Shown: piece after piece, positions 25,551 to 33,169 of the stretch
How positions within the stretch are numbered: the first letter of the stretch is position 1
Layout: each line of letters begins with the position of its first letter
Notes under the pieces: generated by a model
Seen by the model: only the letters and a program-made list of their open reading frames with translations
The model's database searches: none
What the model was told of the DNA's origin: nothing
Origin: Thiohalorhabdus denitrificans
Lineage (GTDB): Bacteria > Pseudomonadota > Gammaproteobacteria > Thiohalorhabdales > Thiohalorhabdaceae
Assembly: GCF_001399755.1 (NCBI RefSeq)
Contig: NZ_LJCP01000006.1
Location: 280,155-344,154 of the forward strand
Length of the DNA stretch: 64,000 bases
Direction: 5' to 3'
Translations under genes and position numbers: made by a program

Positions 25551-26396
25551 GTGAGCCATTCCTATTATCCGATCAAGCAGCTTTGTCCCCCGGACAACTG
25601 CCCCTCGCTGAGTAGCTGCGAGACCGCGGACCAGGCCGTGCAGATGCTGCGCAACCGCCTGGTGGCGGCGGCCATGGAGGAGCCGGACCAGCGCCTGGAT
25701 CCCGAGGCCATCGCTCGGCTCACCAACGCCTTCATGGACGAGCTGTCCCTCCTCAAGGGCCCGGACTGCCTCTCCTCCATGGGCAGCACCGGGATGCTGT
25801 CCAACCGCCGGCAGCTCCTTTTCGAGCGGATCCTGGTGGCGCGCTTCGAGGACTTCCTGACCGACGACCCGCCCGGCCCCACCGAGCCGGAGGGCCCGCG
25901 CATCTCCCGCCGGCTCTTGCCGGGCCTGTTCCGGGCCCTGGAGGACCTGGCCGGCACTGGGCTGCTGGAGGAGTACCGGCAGCGCGCCCGGGAGGTGTGC
26001 GAGGAGATCGTCGCGGAGGGGGGCAGCGAGGGCCTCTGGGCACGCCTGCCCCGCGATCCCCGCGCCCGGGACCTGGCCAACGACTTCGCCGCCGAGCTCG
26101 CCCCCCTGTTCAGCGAGCCCGCCGACCCCTACCCGGTGTTCGTGCGGCGCATCATCAACGCCCTGCCCGTAGGGGCGGCGGACGAGGACCCCGGGTTGCT
26201 GTTCCGCTGGTCCCACTATCTCCTGGTGGTGCGCGCCCTGTTCGCCGATTTCCGCGACGCCTACCGCAACGCGGGCCTGGAGAAGCGCCTGGAGCTGCGC
26301 TTCGACGCCGAGCGCCGCGCCCACATCGCCCGGGCCCTGCTGGCTCTGGACAAGGCCAACAAGGAGGTGGCCCGGGAGGGCGCGGGGGCTTTGTGA
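25551..26396 (+). CDS. Conserved hypothetical helical protein
   Basis: A 281-residue soluble protein from a GTG start with AGGAAG 7 bases upstream; an ATG seven codons earlier is an alternative. The N-terminus carries a short Cys group (LCPPDNCPSLSSCE, residues 10-23). The rest is almost entirely alpha-helical and rich in Arg, Glu and Leu (RRQLLFERILVARFEDFL, YLLVVRALFADFRDAY). No catalytic motif or known family is recognised. A palindromic repeat pair and a possible -10 box upstream suggest its own regulated promoter. It is followed by the histidine kinase gene after 220 bases. Confidence 0.7.
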   Translation: MSHSYYPIKQLCPPDNCPSLSSCETADQAVQMLRNRLVAAAMEEPDQRLDPEAIARLTNAFMDELSLLKGPDCLSSMGSTGMLSNRRQLLFERILVARFEDFLTDDPPGPTEPEGPRISRRLLPGLFRALEDLAGTGLLEEYRQRAREVCEEIVAEGGSEGLWARLPRDPRARDLANDFAAELAPLFSEPADPYPVFVRRIINALPVGAADEDPGLLFRWSHYLLVVRALFADFRDAYRNAGLEKRLELRFDAERRAHIARALLALDKANKEVAREGAGAL

Positions 26397-26619
26397 GCCC
26401 ATCCGGAAATCGTACTGGCGTAGATCCCGCCGATCCGACCCAGCTTCCGGGGTGAAGGCCCCGGCCTGCCGCGGATTCGGGGGTTCCCTTCTTCTCGAGA
26501 ACCGCTCGGAATTCCGTTTTCCCTTCTTGCCTGCTGAACCTTTTTCCCGGTAAAGACTCCCTGTTGAAATGGGAAAATTCCCTCCGGGAATACGCCCCCC
26601 TCCCGCGAAGAGGTCGGCA

Positions 26620-28473
26620 GTGCAAGAAAAGGATCAGGCGGGCCATTCGGAAGAGCAGCTGCTTTTCACCAACGCCCTGCTGCATGCCCAGCTGGAGACT
26701 TCCCCCGACGGCATCCTGGTGGCCGACCGGTCCAACCGGATGCTGGCCTGGAACCAGCGCTTCGTGGCCATGTGGGACATCCCCCAGGCGGTAATGGAGG
26801 GCGAGGATGGCCTCGCCGCGATCCAGGCCGTGCTGGACCGGGTGGTGGACCCGGAGGCCTTCCGCAGGGAAATCATCCGGTTGTACGAGGCCCTGGAGGA
26901 GCCCGAGACGGGGGTGGAGGTCCGCCTCAAGGACGGCCGGGTCCTGGAGCGCCATTCCCGCGGCGTCCAGGATGAGCGGGGGACCTATTGGGGCCGGGCC
27001 TGGTTCTACCGGGACGTCACGGAGAAGAAGCAAGCCGAGGCAGACCTGGAGGCCAGCGAGCAGCGCTTCCGGGCCATCTTCGAGCAGGCCGCCCTGGGCA
27101 TCGGCGTGGCGGATCCGGAGGGCCGGATTCGGGCGGCCAATCCGGCTCTGGAGCGCATGCTGGGCCGCCCGGCGGAGGAGCTTTACGGCAAGAGCATCCT
27201 GGAATTTACCCACCCGGAGGATCGGGAGACCGACCGCCAGGCCTTCGAGGATCTGGTCGCCGGCCGCCGGGAAAGCTATGGACGGGAAAAGCGCTATCTG
27301 ACCGCCGACGGGCGGGTGGTGTGGGGACGGATGTCCGCCTCCACCATTCCGGGCTGGTCCGGCGGGGAAGGGCGCTGGTTCCTGGGGCTGGTGGAGGACG
27401 TCACCGATTACCACGAGCTGCTGGGCGAGCTGTGCCTGCTGGCGGAGGTGTTCCGTACCGCCAATGCGGTGATGATCACCGACGCCGAGGGGCAGATCCT
27501 GCGCGTTAACCAGGGCTTCTGCGACATCACCGGCTACCGGGCCGAGGAGGTGGTGGGCCGGACTCCGAATCTGCTGCAATCGGGTTTCCACGGCGCGGAA
27601 TTCTACCGGGACCTCTGGGAGACCCTGGAGGCTCAGGGGCACTGGGAGGGGGAGATCTGGAATCGCCGCAAGGACGGCAGCCTCTACCCCCAATGGGAGA
27701 CCATTACCGCGGTGCGGAACGAAAGTGGGCAGGTGGCCCATTTCGTGGCCACCTTCTCCGACATCACCGAGCGCAAGCTGCTGGAGAGCGAGCGGCAACG
27801 CCGGGCTTCGGCGGTGGGGGAGATGGGCCGCATCCTGGCTCACCAGCTCAACCAGCCCCTGGCGGCCATCGGCTCCTACGTGGAGGGATGTCTGCTGCGT
27901 CTGCGCCGGGAGGACCCGGATACGGACGAGGTGGCCGCCGGGCTCGAGCGGATCCGGAGCGAGAGCGAGCGGGCCAGGGGGGTCATCGACGATGTCCGCC
28001 ACTACCTGCGCGGCGAGCGCCCTGAATTCCGCCTCACGGATATCAACGCCCTCCTCCACTCTGTGCTGCCCGCGGGCGGCAAGATGGTTCCCCGGGTGGA
28101 GCTGGATCTGGCCGACGACCTGCCCCGGATTCCCGGGGATCCCGTCGCCCTGCAGGAGTGCCTGCTGAACCTGGTGAACAACGCCGTGGAGTCGGCCCGG
28201 GAACACCAGGGGGATAAGGCCCTCCTGGGCGTCACCACCCGGCGGCGGGACGGCCGGGTGGAGGTGGTGGTCCGGGACAACGGCCCGGGCATCCCGCCCG
28301 GGCTGGAGGAGGAGGTCTTCCGGCCGCTGTTCACCTCCAAGGAGGAGGGAACCGGCCTGGGGCTGCCCATCTGCCGGTCGGTGGTCCAGAGCCACGGAGG
28401 CGAGCTATGGGTGGAGGCCAGCGAGCCGGGGACCGGCGCCGCCTTCCACATGTCCCTGCCGGTGGATTCCTGA
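26620..28473 (+). CDS. Triple-PAS sensor histidine kinase (soluble)
   Basis: A 617-residue cytoplasmic kinase with no membrane helix. The GTG at 26620 follows GCGAAGAGG and is preferred to an ATG 17 codons upstream that lacks a site. Three PAS domains (about residues 15-135, 148-265 and 277-385) precede the DHp helix with H408 in LAHQLNQPLAAI, the HPK4-like H-box. The ATPase domain has NLVNNAVESA (N box), DNGPGIPP (G1) and FTSKEEGTGLGL (F/G2). PAS3 has GYRAEEVVGRTPNLLQSG, a PAC-type heme or flavin-like site, but no cofactor can be assigned. No response regulator lies next to it, so it is an orphan kinase. Confidence 0.92.
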   Translation: MQEKDQAGHSEEQLLFTNALLHAQLETSPDGILVADRSNRMLAWNQRFVAMWDIPQAVMEGEDGLAAIQAVLDRVVDPEAFRREIIRLYEALEEPETGVEVRLKDGRVLERHSRGVQDERGTYWGRAWFYRDVTEKKQAEADLEASEQRFRAIFEQAALGIGVADPEGRIRAANPALERMLGRPAEELYGKSILEFTHPEDRETDRQAFEDLVAGRRESYGREKRYLTADGRVVWGRMSASTIPGWSGGEGRWFLGLVEDVTDYHELLGELCLLAEVFRTANAVMITDAEGQILRVNQGFCDITGYRAEEVVGRTPNLLQSGFHGAEFYRDLWETLEAQGHWEGEIWNRRKDGSLYPQWETITAVRNESGQVAHFVATFSDITERKLLESERQRRASAVGEMGRILAHQLNQPLAAIGSYVEGCLLRLRREDPDTDEVAAGLERIRSESERARGVIDDVRHYLRGERPEFRLTDINALLHSVLPAGGKMVPRVELDLADDLPRIPGDPVALQECLLNLVNNAVESAREHQGDKALLGVTTRRRDGRVEVVVRDNGPGIPPGLEEEVFRPLFTSKEEGTGLGLPICRSVVQSHGGELWVEASEPGTGAAFHMSLPVDS

Positions 28474-28578
28474 GCCCGCGGGCAGGCCGCCGTCCGGGAA
28501 GTTGCGGAATTCCGCGGCTTGTGCGGGGCCAGGGGGGGCAAATAGGATACGACCAAAAGCCGTGGCCAAGAGGAATAC

Positions 28579-28953
28579 ATGAGCGAACAGAAAGCGCGCA
28601 ACGTCCTGGGCGGTGAGCTGGAGCCCTGCGGCATCGACCCACCGGCGGGCTTCTACCGCACGGGGCGCTGCGACACCGGCCTCCAGGACCTGGGCAACCA
28701 CTCGGTGTGCGCCGAGGTGACCGAGGAGTTCCTGGAACACACCGCCGCCCGGGGCAACGACCTGGCCACGCCGGTGCCGGAATTCGGCTTCCCGGGCCTG
28801 GAGCCGGGGGACCGCTGGTGCCTGTGCGCCGCCCGCTGGCAGGAGGCCCTGGAGACCGGGCAGGCGCCGCCGGTGCGGCTGGCCTCCACCGAGGAGAACG
28901 CCCTGGAGGTGGTGCGGTTGGCGGATCTCCGGGCCCACGCCATCGACGGGTAG
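28579..28953 (+). CDS. DUF2237 family protein
   Basis: A 124-residue protein matching DUF2237 along its length: NVLGGELEPCGIDPPAGFYR, DTGLQDLGNHSVCAEVTEEFL, SRGND-like ARGNDLATP, and GLEPGDRWCLCAARWQEAL. Conserved cysteines are C17, C31, C44, C80 and C82. GAGGAA precedes the ATG. The family is widespread in bacteria and has no established function; the invariant Cys and Asp residues suggest a metal- or substrate-binding site. It converges with the gene at 28969-29700, with only 15 bases between the stops. Confidence 0.9.
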   Translation: MSEQKARNVLGGELEPCGIDPPAGFYRTGRCDTGLQDLGNHSVCAEVTEEFLEHTAARGNDLATPVPEFGFPGLEPGDRWCLCAARWQEALETGQAPPVRLASTEENALEVVRLADLRAHAIDG

Positions 28954-28968
28954 GCGGGCCCGCCCGGA

Positions 28969-29700
28969 TCACCGGTTCGGCGAGGTTCGCTCCAGCTCGA
29001 AGCCGAGCAGCTGGAAGGCCTGGAACCGGCCGCGGGGGTCGTAGGTGCGGATGGTGGCGGTGCCCCGGGCGAAGAAGCCGAGCGCCGGGACGAACCAGCC
29101 GGTGTCGTGGCACTTTACGCGCGCACCGTCCGGCTCCGTCCGCTCACGGATGTCCTCCACCTTGAACGCCGGGAGCTCCCCCACCCCGGTCTCCAGCGCG
29201 CGGGCGGCGAGGACGCTGATGGTCCCCTCCTCCGCCGCGCCGCTTTCGTACTCCAGACGCCGCTGCGTCCGGTAGCCGGGGTACAGGGTGCCCGGCAGGT
29301 AGCGCGCGGGCCCGTGGCGCAGCGGGCCGTCCGCTTCGGTGCCCTGCTCCACCAGGGACCGGTCCGCCTCCTGGTGGAAGTAGGTGGCGCCGCGGTCGGC
29401 GAAGGACCGCCCGCCCCCCGCAAGGTGCAGGGCGTAGGCAAGGGCGAGGCCCTCCACCTCTCCGGCTCCGGCCAGCGCGGCGTAGGTGAGCCGCCCGGAC
29501 ACGGGCAGGACCCGGAACCCCCCGGCGAAGAATCCCGTCACCGAATATTCCCAGACATCTCCATGCCGGATGGGTCGGGTGCGGATGGCGGCGGCTTCCG
29601 GGGCGCGGTCCATATTCGTGACGATCCCTTCCTCGTTGTCCGCAGCGGCCCGCTTCGGACATCCAAGCATGAAAGCCAGACGCGCAGGCTCCCCCTTCAT
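28969..29700 (-). CDS. Hypothetical beta-rich protein downstream of encapsulin
   Basis: A 243-residue protein. The start at 29700 has a strong GAGGGGGAG site; an internal ATG at 29613 (MDRAPEAAAIRTRP) is an alternative that would drop 29 residues of uncertain character. The body is beta-rich with motifs GDVWEYSVTG, RLTYAALAG, TISVLAARALETGVGELPAF and CHDTGWFVPALGFFARGTATIRTYD. There is no signal peptide and no encapsulin-targeting tail. It lies 177 bases after the encapsulin gene on the same strand, so a link with the nanocompartment is possible but unproven. No family is recognised. Confidence 0.65.
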   Translation of the reverse strand: MKGEPARLAFMLGCPKRAAADNEEGIVTNMDRAPEAAAIRTRPIRHGDVWEYSVTGFFAGGFRVLPVSGRLTYAALAGAGEVEGLALAYALHLAGGGRSFADRGATYFHQEADRSLVEQGTEADGPLRHGPARYLPGTLYPGYRTQRRLEYESGAAEEGTISVLAARALETGVGELPAFKVEDIRERTEPDGARVKCHDTGWFVPALGFFARGTATIRTYDPRGRFQAFQLLGFELERTSPNR

Positions 29701-29770
29701 GGCTCCCCCTCGCACCCTTTTCGACCGGGTGGCAATGTCGATGGGACACAAGTCCACGTTGGTCCGCTTT

Positions 29771-29792
29771 ACACCCGGTGACAACCGGGTGT
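29771..29792 (-). terminator. Hairpin after the encapsulin gene
   Basis: ACACCCGG and CCGGGTGT pair perfectly around TGACAA, 85 bases after the encapsulin stop and 70 bases before the next leftward start. There is no T-run, so it may be a weak terminator, an attenuator or an operator. Confidence 0.35.
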
Positions 29793-29877
29793 GTCCGGCT
29801 ACCTGTTCGGAATCAAATTGGGGGTGTGTCCGGGAGACGGCGCCCGGAGGGCGGGGCAGGCGCCGGGGAAGGGAGGC

Positions 29878-30678
29878 TCAGGCGGTCAGGGTGCACACGG
29901 CCCCGGGCTCCTGGAGTTGCAGGACGATGCTCTCGTTGACGAACAGGTGGTAGTGGATGCCGTCGTTGGAGTCGTAGCCCACCATCAGATCCTGGCCCTG
30001 CACCAGCCGGCCCACGTGCGAATCCACCACCGCCGCGCCGCGGACGGGCGCCTTGAACACCCCCAGCTCGCACAGGCTCTTCAGGTGCTGGAGCTGGAGC
30101 ATGTCCGTGCCCTCGTAGCGGCGGAACAGGTTGTTGTAGTGGGTGGGGTCCGCCACCAGCGCGTAGGGGCCGTGGTAGCCGGACTCCTCCAGCTTCTCCA
30201 CCGCCGCCAGGAGGTCGTTCAGGGCCTGGTCGCTCTGGGTCCAGTCGCTGAGCTTGGCCTCGTTGCGGTTCGGGGCGTTCATCAGGCCGTAGAGGTGGAA
30301 GTCTGGCTGGCCGTAGTAGAGGAGCTCCTCCTCGCGGGCGGCCACCGCCTCCGCGGCGTCCTCCACCGGGGAGAGGTCCAGCAGCTGGCCCATGTCCAGG
30401 TAGGCCTGGATGCGGCGCACGGAGAGCTGGCAGCTCTTGCGCACCATGGGCACGGAGATGGCCTTGCTCATCACCGCCCCGGCCTCGCCCTTCTCCGGCG
30501 TGCGGCAGTAATCGTCCGTTCCCACCTCGATGGAGGTCAGCCCCAGGCCGTAGGGGCCGTCCAGGTCCAGGAAGCGCCGGCCGGTCAGGCGCTCCCGTGC
30601 GGCGCTCCGGGCCGTCTCGTCGATCCCCTCCCACAGGTCCGGGGGCAGAGCGGCCTGCTCACGGTTCAGGTAGTGCAC
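29878..30678 (-). CDS. Family 1 encapsulin shell protein
   Basis: A 266-residue HK97-fold shell protein of the linocin M18/CFP29 family, which assembles into an icosahedral nanocompartment in the cytoplasm. Signatures include the N-terminal NREQAALPPDLWEGIDE, the GRRFLDLDGPYGLGL strand, SVPMVRKSCQLSVRRIQAYLD, and the C-terminal domain DGIHYHLFVNESIVLQLQEPGAVCTL. Length is normal. Its start is 3 bases after the stop of the encapsulated ferritin gene, so cargo and shell are translated together. Not a phage capsid: no phage genes are nearby, and the adjacent cargo carries a targeting tail. Confidence 0.96.
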   Translation of the reverse strand: MHYLNREQAALPPDLWEGIDETARSAARERLTGRRFLDLDGPYGLGLTSIEVGTDDYCRTPEKGEAGAVMSKAISVPMVRKSCQLSVRRIQAYLDMGQLLDLSPVEDAAEAVAAREEELLYYGQPDFHLYGLMNAPNRNEAKLSDWTQSDQALNDLLAAVEKLEESGYHGPYALVADPTHYNNLFRRYEGTDMLQLQHLKSLCELGVFKAPVRGAAVVDSHVGRLVQGQDLMVGYDSNDGIHYHLFVNESIVLQLQEPGAVCTLTA

Positions 30679-30681
30679 GGC

Positions 30682-31032
30682 TCACGCTCCTTTCAGGGGG
30701 CCGATGGTGGATTGGGCGTTGCCGCCGCCGGATCCCTCCTCGGCCTCCGTGATGGATCCCTCGGTGAACAGGTACTGGCGCAGCTGGCTGTCGAAATCGG
30801 CGCTGTTGCGCCGCAGCCACTCCAGCACCATGGCGGCGTGTTCCACCTCCTCGCGCATGTTGTGCAGCAGGACCCCGGCAAGCTCCTCGTCCGGGGCGGC
30901 CTCCGCGCGCTGCTGGTACCAGTCCACCGCCTCCAGCTCCTCCTGGAGGGAGACCAGGGCGCGGTGCATGTTCAGGGTGTTCTCCGAAAGCCGCTCCAGC
31001 GGCTCGTGGAAGGAATCGCTCGCTCCCGCCAT
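30682..31032 (-). CDS. Encapsulated ferritin-like protein EncFtn (encapsulin cargo)
   Basis: A 116-residue two-helix ferritin-like protein very close to Rhodospirillum rubrum EncFtn (HEPxExLSEET/NTxNMHRALVSLxEELEAVDWYQQRA). Ferroxidase ligands E32, E62 and H65 and the entry-site residues E31, E34 and W38 are present at matching positions. After a Gly/Asn linker the C-terminus ends STIGPLKGA, the encapsulin-docking peptide. The annular decamer would oxidise Fe(II) inside the shell. The start at 31032 has GGAGGAG; an earlier in-frame start is unsupported. It is the first gene of the EncFtn-encapsulin unit. The upstream gap shows no Fur box. Confidence 0.96.
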   Translation of the reverse strand: MAGASDSFHEPLERLSENTLNMHRALVSLQEELEAVDWYQQRAEAAPDEELAGVLLHNMREEVEHAAMVLEWLRRNSADFDSQLRQYLFTEGSITEAEEGSGGGNAQSTIGPLKGA

Positions 31033-31405
31033 GGGGCTCCTCCGGGACGTTGGCTGATGGTTCCCCAGTCCCAACGGGCCATACCGGGCGGGCGGCGTCC
31101 ATCGGGAGGGTTACGGGGAGCCGATGCCGGCGGCGCGGAGCTTCCTTGGGGAGGGGCGATAGGGTTGTCCCGGATCCACAGGAGGATGGGGCGGGTCGCT
31201 GGAAAACAGGCGCGGAGCGGGACGTGCCGGCGCCTCTTGCGCCTGGGCGCAAGGCCCATGGGGCCGGGAGGCGCCCTTTCGGGCCCGGAAACCCCTATTC
31301 CCGGCGGGGCAAAAAGGCCCCCACAGGGGAAGTTGCGGGGTGTTGCCCGTAAGGGACACCGGGTATAGGTTTGAAGGGAATACCTTATCCAAAAAGGGGA
31401 AGCAG
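31033..31405. other. 370-base gap between divergent EncFtn and a small exported protein
   Basis: No gene is seen. It must hold the promoters of both flanking units. A tight palindrome, CTTGCGCC-TG-GGCGCAAG, lies at 31236-31253 and could be an operator or a stem. TTGCCC...TATAGG around 31342-31368 is a weak -35/-10 candidate for the rightward gene. No Fur-like site was found despite the iron-storage genes. Confidence 0.5.
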
Positions 31406-31681
31406 ATGCTGGCTAGGCTGTTGACGGCGGCGGCCTTGCTCCTGCCCCCGGCCGGGCCGGCCCTGGCGTGGATGTGTCATTCCCCCCTGGAGGGGGAGCG
31501 CTCCCACGAGATGTACATAAACGGATCCAAGGCGGGCAAGATCCAGGAAGAGGACGGGAAGGGCTGGTCCGCCTACTGCATGGCGGGGAACCGCTTCGTG
31601 CGCGAGGACGGCGAGAAGTTCTACGGGGAGGACTTCTCCGAGGCCGCCCAGGCCTTCTGCGACCACTGCGAGGAGCCCTGA
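31406..31681 (+). CDS. Small exported protein with four cysteines
   Basis: A 91-residue precursor. The start at 31406 has GGGGA 7 bases upstream and gives a classical signal peptide (MLARLLTAAALLLPPAGPALA, cleaved before Trp). The mature protein of about 70 residues has four Cys, one in WMCHSP near the new N-terminus, one in AYCMAGN and a CDHC pair at the end, suited to two disulfides or a metal site in the periplasm. Charged Glu/Lys stretches lie between. No family is recognised. It is divergent from the EncFtn-encapsulin unit. Confidence 0.7.
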   Translation: MLARLLTAAALLLPPAGPALAWMCHSPLEGERSHEMYINGSKAGKIQEEDGKGWSAYCMAGNRFVREDGEKFYGEDFSEAAQAFCDHCEEP

Positions 31682-31744
31682 AACGCCGGCCCCGAGACCC
31701 GTCCCACGTTCCCGGCCGCGGCACCCCGCACCGAATCCCGCCCC

Positions 31745-31951
31745 CTACTCCTCCAAGCCCGCCCGCACCATGGCCGAACGCAGGGCCGAGGCCGCCGCGC
31801 TCCGGCCGATATCGTCCTGGGCCGCCTCCAGGACCTCCTCGAGCAGCTCCGCGTAGCCGTCGCGCAGCGCGTCGATGGTCTTGCCGCCGCCCCGCTCGGC
31901 GGCGATCTCGTAGAGGATGCGGCGGATGTCCTCGGCTCCCTCGTCGCCCAT
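31745..31951 (-). CDS. Small helical acidic protein, hypothetical
   Basis: A 68-residue product (start MGDEGAEDIRRILYEI) with a distant GGAG. It is almost all amphipathic helix, with Glu/Asp/Ala/Leu repeats (DALRDGYAELLEEVLEAAQDD). Composition fits a real small cytoplasmic protein; no family is recognised. A longer in-frame start upstream gives a Gly/Pro/Arg-rich leader that does not look coding. Confidence 0.5.
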   Translation of the reverse strand: MGDEGAEDIRRILYEIAAERGGGKTIDALRDGYAELLEEVLEAAQDDIGRSAAASALRSAMVRAGLEE

Positions 31952-32199
31952 GGGGCATGCTCCGTGCGGTTCCAGTGCGAATCCGGATCTTGGCAGGTTT
32001 GCCGGCCCGCGCCCATGGCCCGGCCGACCCTCCCACCCCAACATACCGCCCCGCCCGGCCACAGCCCGGAGGGGGCCCGCTCCGGGGGCCGGAGCATGGA
32101 CGGCGGCCCCCGCCCCCACTAGACTTTGGGGCCGAATCCCAACGCCCAGGATTCCCCGACCAGCCCAATCGCGCCCCGGGCGACGGCCTGGGGCCCAGG

Positions 32200-32727
32200 A
32201 TGGAGACCGCCGTGATCCGGACTCTGCTGCTGCTTACCGCCCTGCTCCTGCCCACCACCGCCCTGGCGGTCCCCGCCGGCGTGCCCCTCTGGGAGGACGC
32301 CGCCACCGGCATGGACCAGGAGGAGGTGCTGGCCCGCTTTCCTGAGGCGCGTGCCCTCGCCCCCGACGAAGGCGACCAGCCCAAGCGCCCCGAGCAGGGC
32401 AAGGAGCGGGTCCGCATCCCCGAGGTGGAGATCGCCGGCGAGCGCTACCGGGCGGGCTTCTACTTCCTGGAGGGCGCCCTGGCGAGGGTGGTGCTGGAGA
32501 TGCCCCGTGCCGAGGGCATGCCCTTCAGCCGGGGCCTGAAGCTGACCGAGGAGGTTCGCGACGCCCTGACGCAGACCTACGGCGAGCCCGCGAGCAAGGA
32601 CAGCAGCGGCAAGGGCTACATGGTGGAATGGCGGGACGGCCCCACCGTCATCCGCCTGGTGGTGCTGACCCAGACCTACAAGGTGAAGAAGTTCGAGATC
32701 ATCTACGAGGCGGCGCCGCAGGACTGA
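32200..32727 (+). CDS. Exported hypothetical protein
   Basis: A 175-residue precursor with a signal peptide (VIRTLLLLTALLLPTTALA). Either the ATG at 32200 or the GTG at 32212, which has GGAGA 7 bases upstream, could start it. The mature domain has a SmpA/BamE-like flavour: PLWEDAATGMDQEEVLARFPEA, then a beta-hairpin region (VRIPEVEIAGERYRAGFYFL), EEVRDALTQTYGEP and VVLTQTYKVKKFEIIYE, patterns common in small periplasmic proteins that compare a property with a threshold. No specific family is assigned. The HIT gene follows 64 bases later. Confidence 0.75.
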   Translation: METAVIRTLLLLTALLLPTTALAVPAGVPLWEDAATGMDQEEVLARFPEARALAPDEGDQPKRPEQGKERVRIPEVEIAGERYRAGFYFLEGALARVVLEMPRAEGMPFSRGLKLTEEVRDALTQTYGEPASKDSSGKGYMVEWRDGPTVIRLVVLTQTYKVKKFEIIYEAAPQD

Positions 32728-32791
32728 GCGCGGCCGCTTTCGGGGGTAGTGGCCCCCAGTGGTCCCCACGCCATCCGGAGGTAGGGCCCGA

Positions 32792-33169
32792 GTGTCCGGA
32801 AATTGCCCCTTTTGCGAGCTGGCCGAGGACCGCGTGCTCTGGTCGGACGACGAGGTCCGGGTGGTGGCCGACGGGTTTCCGGTGACGCCCGGGCACATGC
32901 TCGTCATCACCCGGCGCCATGTGGGCTCCTATTTCCAGACCACGGATACCGAGCGGGCCTCCATCGCCGAGGCCCTCGATGCGGCCAAGAGGCTGGTGGA
33001 GCAAGACTTCCTGCCGGACGGGTTCAACATCGGCATCAATGACGGCCCCGCCGCGGGACAGACCGTGCCCCATCTGCACGTGCACTTGATGCCCCGCTAT
33101 GCCGGGGATGCGGAGGATCCCCGGGGCGGGGTTCGCTGGGTCCGGTCAGAGACGGCGAGGTACTGGTAA
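32792..33169 (+). CDS. HIT-family nucleotide hydrolase
   Basis: A 125-residue histidine-triad protein. The GTG start follows GGAGG at 10 bases. It has the N-terminal zinc-type CPFCE, VTPGHMLVITRRHVGSYF, and the catalytic triad HLHVHLMPRY (about residues 93-102). The family hydrolyses AMP-, ADP- or Ap4A-type bonds. Its stop codon TAATG overlaps the start of the HNH nuclease gene by one base, so translation of the two is coupled; a functional link is unusual and discussed in the findings. Confidence 0.9.
   Translation: MSGNCPFCELAEDRVLWSDDEVRVVADGFPVTPGHMLVITRRHVGSYFQTTDTERASIAEALDAAKRLVEQDFLPDGFNIGINDGPAAGQTVPHLHVHLMPRYAGDAEDPRGGVRWVRSETARYW

Noticed and set aside
26155..28395. A 746-residue open frame antisense to the histidine kinase.
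   Set aside because: Its composition is Pro/Leu/Gly/His-rich with no recognisable fold, and the sense strand encodes a clear three-PAS kinase.
29878..30678. An HK97-type phage major capsid gene.
   Set aside because: The fold is related, but no terminase, portal or tail genes are nearby, and the adjacent ferritin has an encapsulin-docking tail.
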